64,000 nt of DNA. Source: Oscarella lobularis. Lineage: Eukaryota > Porifera > Homoscleromorpha > Homosclerophorida > Oscarellidae. The notes under the pieces are model-generated. The model ran no database searches and had not been told where the DNA came from. It worked only from the letters and a program-made list of their open reading frames with translations. The stretch covers positions 2,480,001-2,544,000 of the forward strand of contig NC_089183.1 of the NCBI RefSeq assembly GCF_947507565.1, in the 5' to 3' direction. A program made the position numbers and the translations under genes. How positions within the stretch are numbered: position 1 is the stretch's first letter; the number at the start of each line of letters is the position of its first letter. This document shows, piece by piece, positions 55,551 to 64,000 of the stretch.

Positions 55551-57217
55551 CGACAGCTAGTACCTAACCTGTGGTTTTTTAAAGATCGCCTGGTTTCTCT
55601 ATTCGCGTTGCTTCAGATATTCTCTGAATTAAAACTCCCGTGGCTAGAGGGAGAATACGTCTCCACAACGATACATCAAGCTAAGTATCACTGCCGTCTC
55701 TTTGGAGATACGTGAGATGTAAGGAGAGGAAACCTAGTCTATTTTTACGCTGACAGGCCTAAGAAAATCTAGTTGTTGCAAGTCCAATACTTAGTGGACA
55801 ATGGGCGCCTACATAATCAGCCCAAATTACCTCACAGTCCACTTGACCTAAAACAGGCATTTATTTAAACCAAAATTACGTCAATAAACCATTGACATGG
55901 TCTAACCGGGGTGGCGGCTGCCAGCTAAGCACGTTTGGGGAAAAGGAGCTACAACCTATACTAACCTCTAACCGCCCTACCTACTGACAGCCGCCTAAGC
56001 TCTAATGCTGAGGCCACGGACCAATGCACACTAACGCAGTCGCCAGAGATATGCAGAACCGAGCACGGGACAAATCCAAAATCTATACAACGAATGCGTG
56101 TCGTCACTACGCTCACTGCCACATACACATGCTACGCATCATGCGCTGCCATGACACCAGCCCTCACTCCTTGAACCCCACCCTCAATTTTTAGATTCGA
56201 TTCGAAATCGTCGATGCTCAAGAGCGTGGGCAGTGGCACGACGGACAATCCGCATCGTGTATGTAGCAGAGAGCCCCGACCCCTAAGTGCACGCCTACTT
56301 AGCCGGGGGCCCCCAAAAGAAAACCTCGGAAATCTTGATCTTCGTCTGCGCTATCTCTTAGGCAGACCACGTGAACCGCGTCGGCTTGAAGGAGCACTTT
56401 TTCTTTGTTACGGAAAGACGCCATTTGAATTCGACCGGTCCCTGCGCCGCTTGGAACGTTGTGTGAAGGTCTCATGGTCGCGATTGCCTTTCTGAAGTCT
56501 TCATCTTCGAATCTGGCAGCTCTCTAGTGTGCGAGCATCCCCCTAGTGAAAACAAATTAACTTTGGGCGAACGAAAATCAAAAGGCGAACGTTTTTGTTC
56601 TCGTTTGACCCAGTGATCCCTCGTCGGGGTCCCCGGTCAGAAGGCAGCTATGCGCCTAGAAGAAAGTAGCTCAATGAAGCGGAAATGGCGCCGAGAAAGG
56701 CGTCAACTTGAGCGTGAAGAGGAGAAAGAGTGTCGGTTGGCCATGTTGACAATTACACATACGGGAGCTCCTACTTAGTTTCCCCATGAGACGCTAAAAG
56801 ATAAATCAAGGTTTGAGACATTATATTTTTTTTCGTGAAAAATCGTAATTTCCTACCGACCCTAGAAACCGCCCTTGGGTCCAAAATGTTGCTCTCATTG
56901 CTGCATGATTGTGTGCGAAGGAGGAAGTAACCACAGTGGTAAATCATACAGTGTCAGACGAATTTGCACTCGTTTTCAATTTGTCTTTTGCATGCGCTTT
57001 TATTAGCCCTAATAATCAACTAAAAAGTATATCTCAAATAGTAAAGTTTTGTTTTTTATCCCAGTGATACTTATAATGGCAAAGTTTCATCAAGTGCTAA
57101 TCCTTTAGATTCGCCTACTTTGAGCTATATTTAATTAAGACTACCAAAAGTTCATCAGTATTTAGTTTTTTGAAAAGTGTTCATTTAGTATTATTCTTCA
57201 ACACTCGTTTTTATAGT
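55551..57217. other. Intergenic, counterpart of 43081-44681
   Basis: No gene. Many small insertions and deletions relative to the first copy. Confidence 0.45.
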
Positions 57218-58401
57218 CTAGGCGGTTTTTATAGTTTCCATGGGAGTTTCGCCCGGAGAATCTTTACATATTTTGCAGTATTTACGAGAAACCACCACCA
57301 CCATCACCACAACCCCCACCAGCACCGGCACTCCAATCCCCAAACCCACCCTCAACGCAAAGTCTTCCTTTCCAGACGTCGAAGTGGGTGGCGCGACCGT
57401 CGTAGTTAGATTTGTGGTTGATGACGTTGAAGGAATTACCGTCGCGTTTGCAGGTGAATTAGATGGCGCAACCGTCGTAGTTAGGTGTGTTGTTGATAAC
57501 GTTGAAGGCATTATCGTGGCGAATGTAGGAGAATTAGCTGTTGATGGAAGAACGGCTTTGCCGTTCGTTACCACTTTTCTTCTGAAATTTGCTAAGTCTT
57601 GCGGTTTTGATTTTGAGCGCTGTACGAAGCATTGGTAATAGCCTGTGTCATTTTCGAAAGGACTATGTATTATGAAAATTCCTCCGCTTTGATTCGGAAT
57701 TTCAGTGCAAGATGCGTCATTCAAGCAGTACCTCCATTTTACGTTTCTTGTATTCACAGGACAATGAAGCTTAGTTTCATTGGTGGATACTGTGTACGTT
57801 TTTTCCAAAGGATTATCTTCATCTAAGAAAAAGAATGTTGTACTTGTAATTTGAATTAAATTTTCAACTATAGCTAGCTCTTACACAGAACGTGGACGAG
57901 GATGGATCTAGCCATTAGGACTTCATTGTTGACCGAGAAGAAATGAGTGATGTTACAGTTATCACAAAGCGGAGCCTTCTTATAATGCAAATAAATTCCA
58001 ACTTTGTCGGGCAGGCATTGGCATTCAAAAATAAGAGGCAGGCCATCCTTTTGCCGTTGAGTTTGGTCATACCGACTTCCGTTAAGGTGAACAAAGCTTT
58101 TTACTGTGACATTTTGTGATGCTGGTTTGGTTAGACCCTCCGAGTATAAAACGAACGTTTCGCTTTCTAGGCGGTACAGTTGGACGTCTTCTAAGCTTTG
58201 CTTGAAATTTTCTCTGTATTTGCCAAACCGCTCGGCGTAAATATTTGTGGCCGAGTTAATTATTGGAGCTGAATTTAATTAAAGTAATTTAGAAAATGCA
58301 CTTGGTTTTAGCGTATCCTCTTTACCTGTAAAGATGCAACCGTCATCACAAGCTAGTGACACTGCCGGAAGAAGAAGACAAAAAACCGCCCGTATCCGCA
58401 T
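57218..58401 (-). CDS. Type I receptor: Ig domain, mucin-like stalk, TM (copy B)
   Basis: Exons 58326-58401, 57885-58268 and 57218-57822 (1065 bases, 354 aa) with the same phases as copy A. The Ig domain (WRYCLND, DTGYYQCFV) and stalk repeats are nearly identical. The membrane region differs more: VGLGIGVPVLVGVVVMVVVV, followed by SRKYCKICKD in place of copy A's CCYKRRKEDK, and the tail is about nine residues shorter. The first exon has one extra codon. All frames are open, so both copies look functional; changes concentrate at the membrane and tail end. Confidence 0.8.
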
Positions 58402-59130
58402 GAGCAACTTAGAGAAAACCTAGAGTGCAACGGTTGAACGCTCAGTGAACTTATTGAACCTCTACGAGCCACTTCTTAGATCGCATGCATGAGAAATGAC
58501 AAGTCTAACAAGGATTCACCCAGAATGGCTGCGCTAGAATGACGAGATTGCTTCTAATCGTAATAAAGGGCGTCAGACGCTGTATAGATAAATAGTTTAG
58601 ATCACAGTCACGGCGCAGCCGCTCCGGAGGAAAAGATCGACTGAGGAAAAGCGCCTTACTCTCTTTTCGCAGGAGAAGAGAAGCATAAAAGATGGATACC
58701 GGTTACCACGCATGCACGTCGCAGCCCCCAAAAAGTCAAAGGTTCGACCGCACCGCAGCCCAAACAACAATGAGACCGATCTCACTCTACCTCCAGAATT
58801 TCCCTCTGTTAATATCGTTCCTAAACTTGAAGCCTTAATAGGTATTGCTGCGTATGCCTTTTCGTTTTTGAGTCGTGGGAGAGTACGTGATTCATGGAAA
58901 TTGCCTTCCCACGCACGAGCACGTTCTACGTTACTTGGAGGCCAGAAGCGAACTATATATATTCTGCGAAATAGCTGCCCATACGCTTGCAAACAGTTAT
59001 GCCCATATTGTGCAACTCGCTCGATCGTTAGTAGCCGGAAAAGATCACGTGCTTAATAATTACATAAGAAGGGGTAACACAAACATCCGCCCAGAATAGC
59101 TTCTTGTGACCTTGCTCTCATATGACGGCT
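58402..59130. other. Divergent promoter region (copy B)
   Basis: Counterpart of 45889-46596. No gene. Confidence 0.45.
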
Positions 59131-60687
59131 ATGTTGACCTGGCGTTTATGCGTCCGCGTACTTTCTACGGCGTTGCTGCTATTGCAAGGTAGTAATACAC
59201 TGTATAATTTGTCTCGCGAATGCATTTGATCTAAACGCGGCCACGCCCAATTAACGTACGTAAGAGAAACATGCTTCTTTGTTGTGTTGCCGCATGCAAA
59301 ATCATGTAGAATCTGAAGAACATCGCACTAACATTCAGAGATTCTAATTCTAACTAAAAATTTAGAAGTTGGCTCGATAAATTTGGACCTAAATGGCCAA
59401 GAATACAATATTTAGTAATGAGCCGACATCAATGAGCACCAGCCGAGTTTTGAAGTATATCTAGCTAGCTCTGCTCCGTTGCGGTGCTTGTTAGTGAGAA
59501 CGCGGTATAAAGAGGGCGATCGAAAGCGAAAGGATCGCCCACAGATCCGGGTACACCACTATGCAAATTTTTTTGACAGATTACGCAGCGTCTGAGGAAG
59601 TGAACTTTCATTACACAGAGGGGAAAAGAGTTGTACTCTACTGCGAAAAGAGTGACCAACGGTGGACAAAAGACAGCAAACCGTTCAGCGCTATCAATAA
59701 CAGTTTAGCGGAAATTACCAAAACGGCAGGCGGCTATACCAAACTAAAGATACGTAAGTTGAAACCCGAAGACGCGGGCATTTACGCCTGCGGCAACACC
59801 AAGTTCAAGATAGAAGTTCACGGTACGTTCGCGCGCGCGCGCCTTGTATAACCATGCCATATTTTTAAATGAAAACCTTCTCGCAGAGCCTCGTAACCTT
59901 ACAGCGATACGACGTGAACTCACAGTGCCTTGGTCGAAGTCTGCAAAACTGTCATGCAGCTTTACCAACAAAGACGATCGGAGGAGCTCCCTGTTCGTCC
60001 GCTGGTATTTTAGAGGGAAGAATGGGGAGAAGGAGATACAGGTGCTACCAAGCAAGCGGCACTCCATCTACTGGCACAAAGCCAAAAAGGAATGCACGCT
60101 CATAGTGCGCAACGTCGAAAAGATCGACGAGGGAAACTACAAATGTGCCGGGGGCCCACTGGACAATCTCAAAGAAGCAGAAGACATTATACATTTAAAT
60201 ATTTCCGGTATCGCACCCCAAATGCAGAAAGGTTTGCCAGAAATTTTGGAGAAGAACGAGGGTGACAACGTCTCGCTTACATGCGGTGCTAGTGGATATC
60301 CTCCGCCTACATTTACCTGGTTTAGGGAACAGGTCATGCTCGATCAAGGACGGGAACTGATGTTGCGCAACGTTACGAAAGCGGACAGTGGTGCGTTTGC
60401 CTGTGTTGCGAGAAACGAGAACGGAAACGCAACCCACACGTGGAAGCTTTCAATTAACGGTATGCGGAAGCATAGCAGCGTAACCAAGCGCCTGGTTGCG
60501 CCGCCGCAATTTCTTAGTTAAACACGAATTTTGCTCTATAGCATTGAATTATGAGCAAGAGGTACTGAGAGAATCTACTGTGCAGCCCCATGCAAGGGAA
60601 GAGTCCACAACCTCAGGAGGAACTGCTACAGTTCTTCAAACCAGCGTGTGGAGTTTCTTGCTTTTAGTCATGGCTTTGCAGCTTTGA
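59131..60687 (+). CDS. GPI-anchor-type surface protein with three Ig domains (copy B)
   Basis: Exons 59131-59188, 59580-59822, 59887-60459 and 60542-60687 (1020 bases, 339 aa), same phases as copy A; an in-frame ATG at 59122 could add three residues. Ig1 differs at DQRWTKD and ITKTAGG, Ig2 at CSFTNKD, NGEKEIQ, KRHS, KECT and EKID, and Ig3 at GLPEIL and SGYPP. The hydrophobic C-terminal signal SVWSFLLLVMALQL is identical. In the Ig2/Ig3 exon I count by eye about 8 replacement and 6 silent differences between the copies. Both copies appear intact. Confidence 0.8.
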
Positions 60688-61451
60688 GCATGCACCCTTT
60701 CGATATTAAATACTACGGTTAGGACGCACGTCTTTATTTTCTTTCTACTATCTTTCTTTTGCTTTGGAACTTATGCAGGTACGCGCTTATAAACTTGATC
60801 AGATTACACTATACATTACATGTTCGGGCATGGTACAATGATTGGATTGCGTGTGTATAAATGAGAGACCCGCATGGGGGCCCCCGTCTTTCCCGCCGTT
60901 CAGTTTCTTACCTGGAGACGTTCTAATAGATCTTCCTCTTGCATTGGCTTCGCACCCAGAACCTCGGAGCGTTCGCATCGTCAATAGACCTCTCGCGGGC
61001 CGAATGACAACACCGGCGGTTTCTGGGCTACTGCAACGTCGAAGACCTCCTTTAGATGCAAACAAACTGGCGTGGCTGGTTAGAGAGCGTCTAAGAACGA
61101 CGAGAAAGAACGAATTGTTGCTACTTGGAGTGCCCGGATATTCCAAATACAATTTCCTTGACTATACCGTTTCAGATGCTCCAACAAATTAACGGATAGG
61201 CACCGTTGCGAATCTTCTGGTAGGTTGATTTACTTGGGTAAATATGTTTCTCCTAAATTGTGAGGGTCGCAGAGAAAGTATACATAAAATGAATCTACTG
61301 TATTTGCTACATTACGCAAAAACAAAAATGGTGCTAAAAAAGACATGCATACAGCGTGTTGGTGTTATTGAAGGAAAAATTACTGATACAGTGTTCTATG
61401 GCATGTGGTTCAGAGGTTGCGATGGATGCCCTATTCTCATATCGACACCAC
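60688..61451. other. Region between convergent genes (copy B)
   Basis: Counterpart of 48148-48914. It contains the second version of the doubtful small ORF (60842-61192, 116 aa). Confidence 0.4.
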
Positions 61452-64000
61452 TCAACTCGTCTTATCGTCGTCGACTTCTTCGTCGACTTCTTCGTTTTGA
61501 ATGTCGGCCCCCTGTAAAGTCTTTTTCAGTTTCGTTTTTGAATCCGAAATCATAAGGTCCGTGGCGGTGCTCGTCTCTGATTGGGGTGTTTTGAAATTTG
61601 TTCGTTCACTTCTCGAAGTTGGCGACGTATTCTCGGTAGAACAATTGCGACTCGGCTGATTGCCGTCAAATTGAATCCGAGCTGGACTCTTAGAGCATCT
61701 CAACCCGTCTCGATCTGTCGGCTTTGTTTTCGGAGCCAGCGCTATTATCGGAGAGGAGTTTACAGTTTCTGTTCATTATTTCACATCCCTGATTTTGCGA
61801 CGTATTCGGCTGATTGCAGGCATTATTCATGCGGGCTGGACTCGTGGAACATCTCAACCCGTCTCGATCTGTCAGCTTGCTTGGCTTTGTTTCGGAGCCA
61901 GCGCTATCGTCGGAAAGGAGTTTACACTTTCTGTTCATTATTTCATATCCCTGATTTTGCGACGGATTCACATCGGTACGCGCTTCACAAAGGTCAGTGC
62001 CGCCCAAATGATCGTAACTTAGAGCTTCCGGCGATTGTGCGGTGGAAGCATCGGTAGCACGACTTGTTTCATTTTTTGAATAAGAGATAACGTTGTAGAA
62101 GCCTTTTCTTTTCCCTTCGGCATCAGTTTCGCCCAAATGATCATAATTCAGAGCCTGTGGAGCCTGTGCACTAGCGGAACGACTTGTCTGTTCGGTTGGA
62201 TGATGAAGAACGTTGTAGACGCCTTTTCTCCTCGATTTGGGATCATCAGCGTCGCCCAAGCGATCATAGTTCAGAGCTTTCGCGGTCTGTGCACTGGTGA
62301 AACGACTTGCCTGTTCAGTTGGGTGACGAAGAACGTCGTAGTCATCTTTAACGACTTCGTATTCAGCGACATGTAATGAACTTTTGGAGACTTCTTTTCC
62401 TGGTCTCATACGTGTTGGAATTCCGTATGTTGCATTTGGCTGCATCTCTAAATCCTCTTGACTTGAATTCGTTTCTTTACCAGAGCAACATTTGTTGGCG
62501 ATACAGCAAAGACGCTTAAAATAAGCACAAATCAAGAGAACAGTGACTAGTGCCACTGACACAGCGGCTGCCACTGTGATGCCAACAACGAAAAAAAGAG
62601 AATAACCTAAAATAACGTTTATACAGCTGAAAACTTGAGTTCGCTCATAAATAACCTGAATTGGTATCCTGATTTAGAAACGCTGCCTGACCTCTGATGC
62701 TAGGTGAGAAATACGAAGTCTGGGGTAGTGTGGCGTCGGTAGCGTTGTTAGTTGCAAGCTGGTTTTTGCAATACTTGGCGATACAGCTGTATCTAACTTT
62801 TATCAGGCACGATCCAGCTTTCAAAAGTCCCAGACCGTCTATAGTCGTTCGAAACTTCTGATAATTTTTAACTGCTTTAGAGAGAGTGCTCTTTGCAAAG
62901 TTAAGGCGCAGGTAAAATCCTCCTTCAATAATGAAAGCACTCTTTTCTACAATCAATACATTGTTACGCCTAAGAGCAGAAATTGTTGGTTGAATCACGA
63001 GTGAATTCATGACGAAATTGAAAACGTAGACAGAATCTGCTTTTCGGTTTGTTTGAAAGCCAGGAAAATGATCATAGGGACCGTTGCCCAGACACGATCC
63101 TATTTGGACTCCATTTTCCACCTCATACTCCAAAGCGAGAGCAGTTTCTGGAAAGTCCAGTTCGAGTGCAGTTGGTTTAGAAGATTTTAGCGTGACCGAC
63201 TTCAACAAGGGTTCACTCTTTCCATACGGACCAAAAGCGCTAATTTCAATTGCCATTGATGCGTTGGGATTCTGTAACGCTAACGGTAGAGTGACTAGAG
63301 TCGCGTTTCTGTTCCGTATCGTTGCTTCTGAGAGAACTGCCAAAGATGGTGAATTTCCTAGAACGTATTGCCATAGTTCCACTCTAACGCCGTCTAGAGG
63401 TCGGTTCGTCGTGTTAGTTGGCGTTGTTATGATTACAGAGAAGCTGCCTTGGTAGGACAGCTGAACATTGGACACGGCTTCAGGAGGACCTATTAAAAAC
63501 CGACCACAATAACAACGTCATTGCATGTAATAGATAGTGTACCATATATTTCAAATTGTTTGACGGATTTTTGTAGTATTCGTCCGGTTTGTTTGTCTCT
63601 CACGATGATGCCATACCGCCCGGCGTGTTCGTAGCGTAGAGAATCGATCATAATGTAGACAGCGAAATTTGACGTAAATTTAACAGGAAATTGGCTCTGT
63701 CGCCATTCGCCATTTGCCACAACAAAAGCTGTAGCATCAGCTCTGTCGCGATCTACATGGGGATACTTTAGTTCAAAGAAAACTCTTGCTTGAGACGGCA
63801 CATTAGGTCGCATCCCTTCTACCTGCTTTTCATCCAGTCCTAAAGAGAAACATTTGTCTAAAGCATTTGTTTAGGAAATTGCAGCGACGTAACCATGCAG
63901 GTGCATATAGAGAGATCTGCATGACTTGACCATGCAGGCGCCTGCATGGTTACGAGCTATTATATATACGCTTCCATGCACATACTGTTTATCAAAAGCT
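61452..64000 (-). CDS. Large Ig receptor with tyrosine-motif tail (copy B, 5' cut by window, tail truncated)
   Basis: Visible parts: the end of the Ig3 exon (63986 to the window end), the fourth Ig-like exon 63543-63839, the unassigned domain 62656-63489, and the membrane/tail exon from 62606. One extra T in a T run (61727-61730, plus strand) shifts the tail frame, so it stops at 61690. About 90 C-terminal residues are lost, and their former code (61452-61703) is still open in another frame. The three ITIM-type tyrosines and the first YEIM remain; the second reads CEIM. The 53-base intron before 63489 is about 108 bases shorter than in copy A. The donor at 63986 has A instead of G as the last exon base. 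The receptor is probably still expressed, with altered signalling. Confidence 0.75.

Larger units (their letters stand above)
54178..64000. repeat. Second copy of a ~12.36-kb tandem segmental duplication (runs off the window)
   Basis: From 54178 on, the sequence follows the first copy from 41821 on, gene for gene and strand for strand, through introns and spacers, to the window end (equivalent to about 51570). The offset grows from ~12,357 to ~12,540 through small indels. The left junction falls inside the PARP gene: 54178 joins unrelated sequence to codons shortly before the PARP catalytic domain. Confidence 0.9.

Noticed and set aside
59887-60459. Positive selection on the GPI-type Ig domains
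   Set aside because: My by-eye count between copies (about 8 replacement and 6 silent differences in the Ig2/Ig3 exon) gives a replacement rate below the silent rate once site numbers are considered; it does not support dN above dS.
1-64000. CRISPR arrays, bacterial operons, rRNA or tRNA genes
   Set aside because: No regularly spaced repeats, no clustered leaderless bacterial-style frames, and no tRNA arm (GGTTCGAATCC type) or rRNA core sequence was seen. Introns and TATA boxes mark the DNA as eukaryotic.

Overview
This is eukaryotic, animal-grade DNA. Nearly every gene I could rebuild is spliced, with introns of about 50-65 bases and GT-AG ends, and coding frames join only after those introns are removed. 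The gene content (receptor tyrosine kinase, SRCR receptor, macro-PARP, Ig-superfamily receptors, a VWA/cache-type calcium-channel-subunit relative) is metazoan. Very short introns, high gene density and simple Ig/SRCR receptors suggest a sponge, possibly a homoscleromorph. That placement is inference; no taxonomic marker was seen.

Layout. 0-6 kb: a small secreted protein whose 3' end carries a MITE insertion, then a compact receptor tyrosine kinase on the minus strand (9 exons, 565 aa). 6-13 kb: two small intronless genes of a fold best known from bacterial and phage surface proteins, a decayed alpha2delta-like VWA gene, and a SAM-like C-terminal exon. 17-22 kb: a minus-strand cluster of secreted cysteine-rich proteins, several with TATA boxes and a shared upstream module; two members carry the same kind of frame break at the same place and one has ACG where ATG is expected. 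23.5-26.2 kb: three tandem ~0.9 kb non-coding units whose hairpins survive sequence drift. 29.8-42.5 kb, plus strand: a 3-SRCR membrane receptor (541 aa), an intronless beta-helix protein with a PAN/apple-like insert (867 aa), and a 2013-aa PARP14-type protein (RRM-like, three macro domains, WWE, PARP).

41.8-64 kb: a ~12.36 kb block present twice in tandem; the second copy runs off the window. Each copy carries a PARP catalytic 3' end, a dead beta-helix 3' fragment, a type I receptor with one Ig domain and a mucin-like stalk, a GPI-anchor-type protein with three Ig domains, and on the opposite strand a large receptor. In the first copy that receptor (1053 aa) has the same three Ig domains, an extra ectodomain, one membrane span and a ~355-aa tail full of tyrosine motifs (ITIM-type LxYxxL, ITAM-like spacing, YxxM).

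Reading the locus together: membrane receptors with tyrosine-based tails (Ig, SRCR, RTK), lipid-anchored relatives sharing an ectodomain, local tandem duplication and an antiviral-type macro-PARP form a plausible innate-recognition or allorecognition neighbourhood. That is a hypothesis from architecture and arrangement. Exon joins were made by eye from splice sites and frame; totals divisible by three support them, but no transcript data were available.
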